This document shows, in pieces, positions 1 to 8,468 of a stretch of 64,000 nucleotides of DNA. A program made the translations under genes and the position numbers. Source of the DNA: DASRAP01 sp964503275 (GTDB taxonomy: Bacteria > Gemmatimonadota > Gemmatimonadetes > Gemmatimonadales > Gemmatimonadaceae); assembly GCA_964503275.1 (NCBI GenBank), contig CAZCZO010000003.1:144455-208454 (forward strand), read 5' to 3'. The number at the start of each line of letters is the position of its first letter. Positions within the stretch are counted from its first letter, which is position 1. The notes under the pieces were generated by a model, which saw only the letters and a list, made by a program, of their open reading frames with translations, ran no database searches and was not told the DNA's origin.

Positions 1-131
1 CGGACGAGGACATCGAGCTCGCGACGTATCGGCTGTCCGACGCGCTCGACCTGGTGCGAATGGGCACCATCCACGACGCCAAGACGTCCCTCGCCCTGCT
101 GTACTTCGCCCATTTCCGTCCCGACCGCTAA
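1..131 (+). CDS. NUDIX hydrolase, C-terminal fragment (ADP-ribose pyrophosphatase-like)
   Basis: Only the last 42 codons lie in the window; the gene begins upstream. The visible tail contains a pattern (LSDALDLVRMGTIHDAKT) followed by a hydrophobic LALLYF end. This resembles the end of ADP-ribose pyrophosphatase-type NUDIX proteins, where a G-x-I-x-DAKT segment precedes the last helix. The NUDIX box itself is outside the window, so substrate cannot be judged. The assignment rests on this short tail and is tentative. Confidence 0.55.
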   Translation, partial: DEDIELATYRLSDALDLVRMGTIHDAKTSLALLYFAHFRPDR

Positions 132-161
132 GGTCACTCGGCAACCCCGAGAGGACGGCTC

Positions 162-183
162 GGTGTCCTACGTAGAGGACACC
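162..183. terminator. Perfect 8-bp inverted repeat, possible terminator
   Basis: GGTGTCCT and AGGACACC flank a 6-base loop 31 bases after the NUDIX stop codon. There is no T-run, so it could equally be an operator. Position favours transcript termination of the upstream gene. Confidence 0.4.
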
Positions 184-279
184 ATCAGGCGATGTCGACG
201 GTTGTACGTGATCACCGTGTTGTTGCAAGTGATTGCATAGCAACTAGTTACGCTCTGAAAGCCCGTCGCGCACTCCCCG

Positions 280-294
280 TGGCACGTCCTGTGC
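280..294 (+). promoter_or_regulatory. Candidate sigma-54-type -24/-12 promoter
   Basis: TGGCACGTCCTGTGC matches the known sigma-54 pattern TGGCACG-N4-TTGC at all but one position, with the required GG-N10-GC spacing. It lies about 80 bases upstream of the sigma-factor start. No enhancer-binding protein gene is visible in the window, so function is inferred only from the motif. Confidence 0.3.
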
Positions 295-371
295 ACTAGC
301 TAGGGTCCGGAAAGGTGATCCTCGCCAAGTGGCGTCGGACACCCGCTCAACGGACACGACAGGGAGGAACG

Positions 372-1013
372 ATGGGACAGCCAGCGTTGCGCCAGCGGAG
401 TCAGACCAATGTCGGGACCCGGGCCCTGCTCCAGGCTCAGGATGACAACGCGCTGGTCGGATCGTTCTTGGCCGGCGACGAGCGCGCCTTCACGGTCCTC
501 GTCGAACGCTACCAGACCCGCTTGCTGAACTTCATCTACCGGACGATCGGCGACCGGGAGCGTGCAGAGGATCTGGTGCAGGAGGTGTTCGTGCGGGTGT
601 ATCGCCACACGGCGCGTTTCGATCGCTCCAAGAAGTTCTCGACCTGGATCTATACGATCGCGTCGAATCTCGCCAAGAACGAGCTGCGGAATCGCTCACG
701 CAATCCGCTGGTCTTCTTCCAGGCGCTGTCGACGGCGACCACGGCGGGCGAGGAGGAGCGGCCGATCGAGTTCGAGGACAACCGGTATCGGCCGGACGAT
801 CTGTTCCGCAAGCGCCACCTGCGGGCGGTGGTGGATGCCGGGGTCGCGCGGTTGCCGGCACATCATCGCGAGGTGTTCGTGCTCCGCGAGATCGAGGGCA
901 AGTCCTATGAGGACATCGCCGAGATCACGCATTGCAACCTCGGCACCGTGAAGTCGCGCTTGAACCGGGCGCGGTCGGCGTTCGCGTCCATCGTGGGGCC
1001 GGTGATCGACTGA
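372..1013 (+). CDS. ECF-type RNA polymerase sigma factor
   Basis: This 213-residue protein directs RNA polymerase to a subset of promoters. Region 2 (about residues 35-105) carries the ERYQTRLLNFIYRTIGD helix, AEDLVQEVFVRVY and the FSTWIYTIASN segment. Region 4 (about 160-210) has LPAHHREVFVLREIEGKSYEDIAE followed by the GTVKSRLNRAR recognition helix. There is no region 1.1 or 3, as expected for the ECF group. ATG 372 is chosen because AGGGAGGA lies directly upstream at 361-368; a GTG at 315 would also be open but lacks a ribosome site. The next gene encodes a zinc-finger anti-sigma candidate, separated by a strong hairpin. A possible sigma-54 element lies upstream. Confidence 0.93.
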   Translation: MGQPALRQRSQTNVGTRALLQAQDDNALVGSFLAGDERAFTVLVERYQTRLLNFIYRTIGDRERAEDLVQEVFVRVYRHTARFDRSKKFSTWIYTIASNLAKNELRNRSRNPLVFFQALSTATTAGEEERPIEFEDNRYRPDDLFRKRHLRAVVDAGVARLPAHHREVFVLREIEGKSYEDIAEITHCNLGTVKSRLNRARSAFASIVGPVID

Positions 1014-1050
1014 ACCAGCTGTTGTGAGGGAGACGGGGGTCTCCATGGGG

Positions 1051-1093
1051 GCGGGCGGGGTCGGAGCGGCAGGACTGCTCCGGCCCCGCCCGC
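1051..1093 (+). terminator. Strong GC hairpin between sigma and anti-sigma genes
   Basis: Two 17-base arms (1051-1067 and 1077-1093) pair with a single G-T wobble around a 9-base loop. There is no U-tract afterwards. It sits 37 bases after the sigma-factor stop and before the anti-sigma candidate, so it could end the transcript or reduce anti-sigma expression. Confidence 0.6.
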
Positions 1094-1144
1094 GTTGTCG
1101 TCCCACCGCGGAACCCGGATCGCCCCCGCCGGGTACCCGGGGCA

Positions 1145-1498
1145 GTGACCTCCTCGCCTGCTCATCGCCGCTTGTGCCGCCAGTTCCGCGCGCGCCACGC
1201 CGAGTTCCTGGATGCCCGCCTCGATGCGGTCGCCGTCAGGGTGCTGGACGCGCATCGGTCCCAATGCCCGCGGTGCGGCGCATTCGACGTGCAGGTGCGT
1301 CGCGCGTTGTTGACGGTGTCGAGTCTCCCATCGATCGGGGTCTCTCCGGACTTTGCGCAGCGCCTGGCACAGCGGCTCGCCGCGGAGCGTCCACCGATGG
1401 ACGAGGCCGTCCTGCGCTTCGCCCCGCCGTCGGCACCCTCGCCGGACCGTAGCGGTACGCTGCCATCCCGCGCCCATCGCGCCCGCGCGGCACACTGA
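1145..1498 (+). CDS. Putative zinc-finger anti-sigma factor (soluble)
   Basis: This 117-residue protein has H-x3-C-x2-C within DAHRSQCPRCGAFDVQVRRAL, near residues 37-56. That is the pattern of the zinc-containing anti-sigma domain (zf-HC2), which wraps a cognate ECF sigma factor. It is followed by a helix (SPDFAQRLAQRLAAE) and a short basic tail. No transmembrane segment is seen, so a soluble ZAS-type regulator is likely. Position after the ECF sigma gene supports the pairing. The GTG start at 1145 has no clear ribosome site, so the start is uncertain. Confidence 0.6.
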   Translation: MTSSPAHRRLCRQFRARHAEFLDARLDAVAVRVLDAHRSQCPRCGAFDVQVRRALLTVSSLPSIGVSPDFAQRLAQRLAAERPPMDEAVLRFAPPSAPSPDRSGTLPSRAHRARAAH

Positions 1499-1516
1499 GT
1501 CGCCGCCGCGAGCGGC

Positions 1517-1522
1517 TATATT
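1517..1522 (+). promoter_or_regulatory. -10 element of a leaderless promoter for holA
   Basis: TATATT ends six bases before the ATG at 1529, placing the expected transcription start at the start codon. No ribosome binding site is present. No convincing -35 box is seen. Confidence 0.5.
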
Positions 1523-1528
1523 GGGCGC

Positions 1529-2563
1529 ATGAGTGACGCTGCGTTCCGCGCTCTGCGCACCGCCCTGGCGAAGAAGCAACCGCTGGACCGGGTGTACTAC
1601 TTCCACGGCGATGACGATCACCGCAAGGAGCAGATCGTCGCGCATCTCATCGACGCGGTCGTGGAGCCATCGGTCCGGGATTTCAACCTCGATGTCCTCG
1701 ATGGTGTCACGATCGATGGGCCCACGCTGGCGTCGCATCTGGACGCGATGCCGATGCTCGCGCCGCGCCGCGTCGTGGTCCTGCGCGATGTCGCCGAACT
1801 CAAGAAGCCCGCGCGGGCCGCGCTCGACCGCTATCTCGCGCATGCGGCCGAGGACACCTTGGTGTTGCTGGTGGACCGTGCGGGCGAGAAGCCCGACACC
1901 GCGCTCGGCAAACTGACCACGAGTGTCGCGATCCCGGCGATGACGCCGGACGAGGTCGAGGGGTGGATCGAGAAGCAGGCCAAGCGTGCCGACGTCACCA
2001 TCACCCGTGAGGCGGTCGCACTGCTCTCGGCCTCCGTGGGTGCGGACTTGGCTGCGGCGGCCGGCGAACTCGAGAAGCTCACCGCGTATGTGCAGGGTGG
2101 GACGATCACGGCCGAGGCGGTCGATGCCGTCGTGGGCGTGCGTCGCGGCGAGACGCTGGCGGACCTGCTCGATGCCGTCGGGGATCGTGATCTGCCGCGT
2201 GCCCTCCGCCTGATCGAACCCGTGATGAGTACATCCGCCAGCGAGGGCGTGCCCGTGGTGCTCGCCCTGACGGCGCAGATGCTCGCCCTCGCCTGGGGCA
2301 AGGCCAAGGGCGGCGGGCGCGTGGATTTCTTCGGGTTCCTCAAGACCGGGCGCGCGATGACCGGACGCTCCTGGAGCGATTGTGTGTCCGCCTGGAACCG
2401 AATGCTGCCGAAGTGGACCGCCCCCGAGCTGGCGCGGGCGATCCGACTGCTCCACGCCACCGAGCGCGCGCTCAAGGACACACGGATCTCGAGCGACGAC
2501 GCGCTGATCACCTCCTTGGTCCTCACCATGGTGCCTCGTGCCCGATCCCGGAGCGCGGCGTGA
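1529..2563 (+). CDS. holA: DNA polymerase III subunit delta
   Basis: The product (344 aa) is the clamp-loader delta subunit, which opens the beta sliding clamp during replication. The N-terminal segment VYYFHGDDDHRKEQIVAHLIDAV corresponds to the degenerate nucleotide-binding start of HolA. It is followed by FNLDVLDG, an LAPRRVVVLRDV strand and a C-terminal helical collar. Length fits the family (about 340 aa). The gene starts with a leaderless-looking promoter. Its stop codon overlaps the ATG of the next gene in TGATG, which suggests co-transcription with the SPOR protein gene and mutS. Confidence 0.9.
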   Translation: MSDAAFRALRTALAKKQPLDRVYYFHGDDDHRKEQIVAHLIDAVVEPSVRDFNLDVLDGVTIDGPTLASHLDAMPMLAPRRVVVLRDVAELKKPARAALDRYLAHAAEDTLVLLVDRAGEKPDTALGKLTTSVAIPAMTPDEVEGWIEKQAKRADVTITREAVALLSASVGADLAAAAGELEKLTAYVQGGTITAEAVDAVVGVRRGETLADLLDAVGDRDLPRALRLIEPVMSTSASEGVPVVLALTAQMLALAWGKAKGGGRVDFFGFLKTGRAMTGRSWSDCVSAWNRMLPKWTAPELARAIRLLHATERALKDTRISSDDALITSLVLTMVPRARSRSAA

Positions 2564-3459
2564 TGCGTCGATCGCTGCTGCTCCTCGGTCTGCTGTGGGT
2601 GCCGTCGTTCGCGGCGGCCCAGGCAGCGTTGCCGCCCGATGCCCTCTTCACCCGTGCCCAGCGGCTCGTGAACGAGGGCGCGGGTGCGGAAGCGCGGGCG
2701 CTGCTGGATTCGCTCGTGCGCGTGACCCCCGACGGCACGGAGTCCCGCGCGCTGGCCCTGTTGTGGCGCGGGCAGCTGGCGGCGGACGTCGCGTCGGCGC
2801 AACTCGACTTCTCCCGCATCATCGTCGAGTATCCGTTGTCGCCGCGGGCGGCCGACGCCCTGCTCGGACTCGCGCAGTTCGAGGTGGCGCGCGGCGACGC
2901 GGCGGCGGCCCGCCGACACCTCGATCGCTTGGTACTCGAGCATCCCGCGAGTACCGCCGCGACCGAGGGCTACTTCTGGTTGGGGCGCGCGCGCCTGGAG
3001 GCCGGCGATGGTCGCGGGGGCTGTGCGGCGTTGGATTCCGCCTTGAGCCGGCTGCGCCCTCAGGACGTCGAGCGTCGCAACATGGTGGAGTTCGCGGCGC
3101 AGCCCTGCCGGTCGGGGGCCGCCTTCGCGACGCCACCGGCGACGACCACGCCGCCCGCGACGACCGCGGCGCCACCCGCGACCACGCGCGAGACCACCAG
3201 CGCGACGACGCGTCCGCCGAGCGGGCCGCAATGGGCCGTGCAGGCCGGGGCGTTCGGGGCCAAGAGCGATGCGGATCGGCACGCCGCCCGGCTCAAGGCC
3301 AAGGGCTACGACGTGCGCGTGTGGAATGCCACACCGAACCGCCTGCCCTGGCGCGTGCGGATCGGCCGCTATGCCACGCGCGCGGAAGCGACCGCGATCG
3401 TCAACCGACTCAAGCGCGATGGCCTCGAGGCCTTCGTGGTCGAGGCCGAAGCCCGGTGA
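2563..3459 (+). CDS. Secreted TPR-like protein with C-terminal SPOR domain
   Basis: This 298-residue protein has a signal peptide (MRRSLLLLGLLWVPSFAAAQA). Residues 25-180 form TPR-like helical repeats (FTRAQRLVNEGAGAEARALLDSLV, ADALLGLAQFEVARGDAAAARRHLDRLV). A Thr/Pro/Ala-rich linker follows at about 185-220. The C-terminal SPOR domain (about 222-298) contains WAVQAGAFGAKSDADRHAARL and the second repeat VRIGRYATRAEATAIVNRL. SPOR domains bind denuded septal peptidoglycan, so the protein probably acts in the periplasm during cell division or wall remodelling. It overlaps holA by one base and mutS by four (GTGA). Confidence 0.85.
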   Translation: MRRSLLLLGLLWVPSFAAAQAALPPDALFTRAQRLVNEGAGAEARALLDSLVRVTPDGTESRALALLWRGQLAADVASAQLDFSRIIVEYPLSPRAADALLGLAQFEVARGDAAAARRHLDRLVLEHPASTAATEGYFWLGRARLEAGDGRGGCAALDSALSRLRPQDVERRNMVEFAAQPCRSGAAFATPPATTTPPATTAAPPATTRETTSATTRPPSGPQWAVQAGAFGAKSDADRHAARLKAKGYDVRVWNATPNRLPWRVRIGRYATRAEATAIVNRLKRDGLEAFVVEAEAR

Positions 3460-6065
3460 GCACGGGGGCGACCACTCCCCTCATGCAGCAGTACGGTGAG
3501 ATCAAGGCTCGCCATCCCGACTCCATCCTGTTCTTCAGGATGGGCGATTTCTACGAGATGTTCTATGACGACGCCGAGACGGCGTCGCGCGTGCTCGGCT
3601 TGACGCTCACCTCGCGCAACAACGGGGGCGCGGCCGCCGTCCCGCTGGCCGGCATCCCCGTCCGTGCGGTGACCGAGTACCTGCGCCGCCTCGTCGAGCA
3701 GGGATTCCGCGTCTCCATCTGCGAGCAGATCGAGGATCCGCGGTTCGCGAAGGGCGTCGTGAAGCGCGCCGTCACCGAGACGATCAGCCCCGGCGCCGTG
3801 TTCAGCGACGATCTGCTCGACCAGGCGCGGGACAACTTCGTGGCGGCGCTCACTCTCCATGACGGCCGCATCGGCGTCGCGGCGGCCGATGTCTCGACCG
3901 GCGTGTTCCGCCTCGCGGTCACGGACCTCGACGATCTGGACGCCGTGCTCGCCCGGATCGCGCCGCGCGAGATCCTGCTGCACGAGCAGCTGCCCGAGTC
4001 GATGCAGCAGCAGGTCCGTGCGCGCGTGCGACTGTGTCACGCGCGCACGGCGTGGGAGTTCGATCCAGCGCTCGGCCGCGACGCGCTGGTGCAGCAGTAC
4101 CAACTCAGCTCACTCGCGGGGCTGGGCGTGGAGGCCTCGGCGGCCCCCGCCCTGGGCGCGGCCGGCGCGCTGCTGCGGTATCTCAAGGAACTGCAGCCGG
4201 CGGGACTCCCTCAGCTGGCGCGCCCCGTGCTCGAATCGGTGGATGCGCTCATGCCGCTCGACGAGATGACGCGGCGCAATCTCGAACTCGTCGAGAATCT
4301 CCGCGGGGGGACCGAAGGCACGGTGTTGCGCGTCCTCGACCGCACGCACACCGCGATGGGCGCACGCCGCTTGCGTCGCTGGCTGCTCGCGCCGCTCACC
4401 GACGCGGCGGCCATCGAGGCGCGTCTCGATGCGGTCGCCGCGTTGGCCGACGACGGCCTTGCACGCGGGGCGCTGCGCACGGCGCTCGACGGCGTGCGCG
4501 ACATCGAACGACTCGCGAGCAAGGCGGCGGCCGGACGTGCCTCGCCGCGCGACCTCCGGGCGTTGGGCGATTCACTGGCGCGGCTCCCGGCGGTCGCCGC
4601 CGCGCTGGCGCCCACCGGGGCCCCCGGCGCCCTGCGCACCCTGCTGGCCGAGTGGGACGCGGCCGACGATCTCGCGCATCGCATCACGCACACCCTCGTG
4701 GATCGCCCGCCACTGGTCGTCGGTGAGGGTGAGACCATCGCCCCTGGCGTCGATGCGGAGCTGGATGCCGTCCGGCGGCTGCGCGATGGCGGCAAGGACG
4801 CCATCGCGCAGCTGCAGGTGGAGGAGCGTGCGCGCACGGGCATCGCGACGCTGAAGGTCGGCTACAATCGGGTCTTCGGCTACTACCTGGAGGTCACGCG
4901 GGCGAACGCGCACTTGGTGCCCGCCGAGTACCAGCGCCGCCAGACCTTGAGTGGGGCCGAGCGCTACGTGACGCCCGCGCTGCAGGAGTTCGAGGAGAGG
5001 ATCCTCACCGCGACCGAGCGCAGCGCGGCGCTCGAGCGCGAGCGGTTCGAGGCGCTGCGCGCCACCGTCGGTGCGGCGATCGGGCGCCTGCAGGGGATCG
5101 CCGACCGGGTCGCCACCCTCGACGTCCTGGCCGCCCTCGCCGAGGTCGCCGTCCACGAACACTACGTGCGGCCCACGATCACGACCTCGTCGGCGCTCGA
5201 GATCGTCGGCGGTCGGCATCCGGTGGTCGAGCGGACGATGCCGCGCGAGCAGTTCATCCCCAACGATGTCCGGCTCGATGACACCCAGCGCGTCATCATC
5301 CTGACCGGCCCCAACATGGCCGGCAAGAGCACCATCCTGCGGCAGATCGGCCTCATCGTCATCATGGCGCAGGTGGGGGCCTTCGTGCCGGCGACCTCGG
5401 CGACCATCGGCCTCTGTGACCGCGTCTTCACCCGCGTCGGCGCGAGCGATGATCTCGGTCGCGGTCAGTCGACCTTCATGGTCGAGATGTCCGAGACCAG
5501 CGCCATCCTCCACACCGCGTCCGCGCGCTCGCTCGTGCTGCTCGACGAGATCGGGCGCGGCACCGCGACCTGGGACGGGCTGTCGATCGCGTGGGCGGTC
5601 ACGGAGCACCTGCATGAGCGCATCGGGTGCAAGACCGTGTTCGCCACGCACTACCACGAACTCACGCGCTTGGCCGAGGACCTGCCTGCGGTGCGGAACT
5701 TCAATGTGGTGGTGCGTGAGGTCGGTGAGCGCATCGTGTTCCTGCATCGCGTGCAACCCGGCGGGGCCGATCGCTCCTACGGCATCGAGGTCGGTCGCCT
5801 CGCCGGCCTGCCGCCGGCAGTGATCGCGCGCGCCCGGACCGTGCTGCGGATGCTCGAGCGTGACGCGTCCCGCGGTCCCTCGCGCCGCACCGCCGATGCA
5901 CCGCCGGACCAACTGGGGCTGTTCACCGCGCCAGGGCCCCACCCGGTGCTCGCGCGGTTGGCGAGCGTCGAGAGCGATGCGCTGACGCCGCTGCAGGCCT
6001 TGCAGTTGGTGGCCGAGCTCGCCGAGCAGGCGCGGCAGACCGTCCTCGTCCAATCTCCGGAATAG
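3456..6065 (+). CDS. mutS: DNA mismatch repair protein MutS
   Basis: MutS (869 aa) recognises mismatches and starts repair. The mismatch-binding Phe-x-Glu is F32/E34 in GDFYEMF. A connector and lever region follow, then the clamp (VGYNRVFGYYLEVT near residue 470). The C-terminal ATPase has Walker A TGPNMAGKST near residue 617, an LLDEIGRGTATWDG Walker B/signature region, and the FATHYHELT motif. The length is normal for MutS1. GTG 3456 is chosen because it overlaps the upstream stop as GTGA and sits just before the conserved start of domain I; the open frame extends further upstream only as a shadow of the SPOR gene. Confidence 0.97.
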   Translation: MSTGATTPLMQQYGEIKARHPDSILFFRMGDFYEMFYDDAETASRVLGLTLTSRNNGGAAAVPLAGIPVRAVTEYLRRLVEQGFRVSICEQIEDPRFAKGVVKRAVTETISPGAVFSDDLLDQARDNFVAALTLHDGRIGVAAADVSTGVFRLAVTDLDDLDAVLARIAPREILLHEQLPESMQQQVRARVRLCHARTAWEFDPALGRDALVQQYQLSSLAGLGVEASAAPALGAAGALLRYLKELQPAGLPQLARPVLESVDALMPLDEMTRRNLELVENLRGGTEGTVLRVLDRTHTAMGARRLRRWLLAPLTDAAAIEARLDAVAALADDGLARGALRTALDGVRDIERLASKAAAGRASPRDLRALGDSLARLPAVAAALAPTGAPGALRTLLAEWDAADDLAHRITHTLVDRPPLVVGEGETIAPGVDAELDAVRRLRDGGKDAIAQLQVEERARTGIATLKVGYNRVFGYYLEVTRANAHLVPAEYQRRQTLSGAERYVTPALQEFEERILTATERSAALERERFEALRATVGAAIGRLQGIADRVATLDVLAALAEVAVHEHYVRPTITTSSALEIVGGRHPVVERTMPREQFIPNDVRLDDTQRVIILTGPNMAGKSTILRQIGLIVIMAQVGAFVPATSATIGLCDRVFTRVGASDDLGRGQSTFMVEMSETSAILHTASARSLVLLDEIGRGTATWDGLSIAWAVTEHLHERIGCKTVFATHYHELTRLAEDLPAVRNFNVVVREVGERIVFLHRVQPGGADRSYGIEVGRLAGLPPAVIARARTVLRMLERDASRGPSRRTADAPPDQLGLFTAPGPHPVLARLASVESDALTPLQALQLVAELAEQARQTVLVQSPE

Positions 6066-6067
6066 CC

Positions 6068-7453
6068 GTGAACCACGCGACTCCCTACCAGTCGGTGCTC
6101 GAGACCATCGGGTCGACGCCGCTCATTCGCCTCACCCGGGTCACGCAGGGGATCCGGACGCCGGTCTACGGCAAGGCCGAGATCTTCAATCCCGGCGGCT
6201 CGGTGAAGGACCGCATCGGCCTGCCGATCATCGAAGCCGCCGAACGCGAGGGGCGGCTCAAGCCAGGCGGGACCATCGTCGAGGGCACGAGCGGGAACAC
6301 CGGCGTCGGTCTCGCGATCGCGGCCGCGCTCAAGGGCTACAAGTGCATCTTCACGATGCCCGACAAGATGTCGCAGGAGAAGGTCCGCCTGCTCAAGGCC
6401 TTCGGCGCCGAGGTCATCATCACGCCCACGGCCGTCGCCTACGACCATCCCGACAACTATGTCGTGATGGCCAAGCGTATCGCCAGCGAGACGCCCAACG
6501 CGATCCTCGCGAACCAGTTCTACAACCCATCGAATCCGCAGGCGCACTACGACACGACCGGCCCCGAGCTGTGGGCGCAGAGTGAGGGGCGCATCTCGCA
6601 CTTCGTGGCCGCGGCCGGCACTGGCGGGACCATCACCGGCGTCGGGCGCTACCTCAAGGAGCAGAATCCGGCGGTGCGCATCGTGGCCGGCGACCCGGTG
6701 GGCTCGATCCTCGCCGGGCATTGGCGGACGCACGGCGCGCAGGTGCCGGAGGGCGCGCCCTACAAGGTCGAAGGGATCGGGCAGGACAAGATCCCCGGCA
6801 CGCTCGACATGAGCGTGATCGACGCCTACCACACCGTGACCGATCGCGATGCCTTCGCGATGGCGCGTCGTCTCACCCGCGAAGAAGGCCTCTTCGTGGG
6901 CGGGTCGGCCGGCCTCATCGCGCATGTCGCGCTCATGGTCGCGCGTGAGATCGATGACCCCGACGCCTTCGTGGTCACCTTCCTCTGCGACACGGGCGAA
7001 CGGTATCTCTCGAAGCTCTACAACGACGAGTGGATGCGCGAGAACCAGATGCTCGACCCCGAGCGGGTCACGATCGGCCAGCTGCTCGCGCTCAAGGGGG
7101 GCGAGGTGCCCGCGCTGGTCAGCACGACGCCGGGGGCGTCGGTGCGGCAGGCCCTTCGGTTGATGTCGCTGCACGACATCTCGCAGCTGCCCGTACTCGA
7201 CGGGGCCGACTGTGTGGGATCGGTGCACGAGCACTCGCTCGCCTCGCGCGCGCTCGAGAACACCGCGCTCCTCGACGCCACGGTGAGCGATGTGATGGAT
7301 CCGCCGCTCCCGGTCGTGGACCACGACGCCCCGGTGGAGCGGGTCACCAAGCTGCTCAGCAAGCCCAACCCGGCGATCCTCGTCCAGCGCGGGCAGTTGG
7401 TGCAGGGCGTGCTCACCCGCAGCGATGTGCTGCACTTCCTGATGAGTCGTTGA
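6068..7453 (+). CDS. PLP-dependent cystathionine beta-synthase-like / cysteine synthase with CBS pair
   Basis: The 461-residue protein has a fold-type II PLP catalytic domain (about residues 1-325). The Schiff-base lysine is K47 in NPGGSVKDR, with a TSGNTG cofactor/substrate loop and a GTGGTITG phosphate-binding loop. The C-terminal part (about 335-461) is a tandem CBS domain, which usually senses adenosyl ligands. No heme domain is present. The architecture matches bacterial cystathionine beta-synthase, which makes cystathionine from serine and homocysteine; O-acetylserine sulfhydrylase activity is the alternative and cannot be excluded. The gene follows mutS by two bases and starts with GTG. 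Confidence 0.88.
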   Translation: MNHATPYQSVLETIGSTPLIRLTRVTQGIRTPVYGKAEIFNPGGSVKDRIGLPIIEAAEREGRLKPGGTIVEGTSGNTGVGLAIAAALKGYKCIFTMPDKMSQEKVRLLKAFGAEVIITPTAVAYDHPDNYVVMAKRIASETPNAILANQFYNPSNPQAHYDTTGPELWAQSEGRISHFVAAAGTGGTITGVGRYLKEQNPAVRIVAGDPVGSILAGHWRTHGAQVPEGAPYKVEGIGQDKIPGTLDMSVIDAYHTVTDRDAFAMARRLTREEGLFVGGSAGLIAHVALMVAREIDDPDAFVVTFLCDTGERYLSKLYNDEWMRENQMLDPERVTIGQLLALKGGEVPALVSTTPGASVRQALRLMSLHDISQLPVLDGADCVGSVHEHSLASRALENTALLDATVSDVMDPPLPVVDHDAPVERVTKLLSKPNPAILVQRGQLVQGVLTRSDVLHFLMSR

Positions 7454-7455
7454 GC

Positions 7456-8466
7456 ATGCGTATCGTCGTGCTGTTGGGCGGGACCTCGGCGGAGCGTGAC
7501 GTCTCGCTCGCCTCGGGACTGCGGGTGATCGATGGCCTGCGGGCCGGCGGGCACGAGGTCCGGGCGGTCGATCCCGCGGTCGGTGCGATCGACGAGGCCG
7601 CGCTGCGCGCCGCGTTCGCGACCGGCGTGGCCCGCACGCCGCCGTCGCCCGCGCAGTTGGCGTCGCTCGAGCGCACGGCGCTCGGGCCGGCGCTCGCCGC
7701 CCTCCCCGCGCTGCGTGAGGCCGACGTCGTCTTCAATGCGCTCCACGGCGGCGCGGGGGAGGACGGGACGGTGCAGGCCATCCTGGGCTCGGCGCGCATC
7801 CCCTATACGGGCAGCGGCCCGCTGGGCGCCGCGCTGGCCATGGACAAGGACCTCGCCAAGATCCTCTTCCGCGCGGCGGCGGTCCCGACCCCCGACTGGC
7901 TCATGGCGCCGGTGGACCCCGCGGCCGCGGCGGCGACCCTCGGCCTCCCCCTGATCGTCAAGCCCTCCAAGCAGGGGTCGACCGTCGGTCTCACGCTGGT
8001 GCGGCGGGAGGAGGACATCGCCGCCGCCGTCGCGCGCGCGGCCGAGCACGACGACGAGGTCCTGCTGGAACGCTTCGTCCCCGGCCGCGAATTGACCGTG
8101 GGCGTCCTTGGGGACGAGACTCTGCCGGTGGGCGAGATCCACACGGTGGGGGAGCTGTACGACTACGAGGCCAAGTACACCGCGGGGATGGCGCACGAGA
8201 CGTTTCCAGCCGACCTTTCTCTCGAAGCCACGACGACGATCCAAACGCTCGCGCGCCGTGCGTTCGCGGCGCTCAAGTTGCGCGGGTACGCCCGCATTGA
8301 CTTCCGGATGGCGCCGGACGGAACGTTCTGGTGTCTTGAAGCGAATACCAACCCTGGCATGACCGAGCTGAGCCTGATCCCGCAGGCGGCAGCGGCAGCC
8401 GGGATCCCCTTCCCAGTGCTTTGTGAGCGCATCGCTCGCTTGGCCCTGACGGAGTCGCAGGCCTGA
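7456..8466 (+). CDS. ddl: D-alanine--D-alanine ligase
   Basis: This 336-residue cytoplasmic ATP-grasp ligase makes D-Ala-D-Ala for peptidoglycan. The N-terminal LLGGTSAERDVSLASG loop, FNALHGGAGEDGTVQAIL and the YTGSGPLGAALAMDK motif are all typical of Ddl. The ATP-grasp core contains IVKPSKQGSTVGLT, and the C-terminal metal site is EANTNPGMTELSLIP. The longer open frame upstream of ATG 7456 is out of phase with the CBS gene and has no homology. It lies two bases after the CBS-like gene and two before the QueE-like gene. Confidence 0.94.
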   Translation: MRIVVLLGGTSAERDVSLASGLRVIDGLRAGGHEVRAVDPAVGAIDEAALRAAFATGVARTPPSPAQLASLERTALGPALAALPALREADVVFNALHGGAGEDGTVQAILGSARIPYTGSGPLGAALAMDKDLAKILFRAAAVPTPDWLMAPVDPAAAAATLGLPLIVKPSKQGSTVGLTLVRREEDIAAAVARAAEHDDEVLLERFVPGRELTVGVLGDETLPVGEIHTVGELYDYEAKYTAGMAHETFPADLSLEATTTIQTLARRAFAALKLRGYARIDFRMAPDGTFWCLEANTNPGMTELSLIPQAAAAAGIPFPVLCERIARLALTESQA

Positions 8467-8468
8467 CG

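Noticed and set aside
905..2455. Long antisense open frames (also 1831-3282, 4572-6053, 5777-7435, 27924-30929 minus and similar)
   Set aside because: They lie opposite clearly homologous genes and have the Arg/Pro/Gly-rich composition of high-GC shadow frames.
2538..3455. N-terminal extension of mutS
   Set aside because: The frame is open through the SPOR gene but has no homology; GTG 3456 overlaps the upstream stop and begins the conserved MutS domain I.
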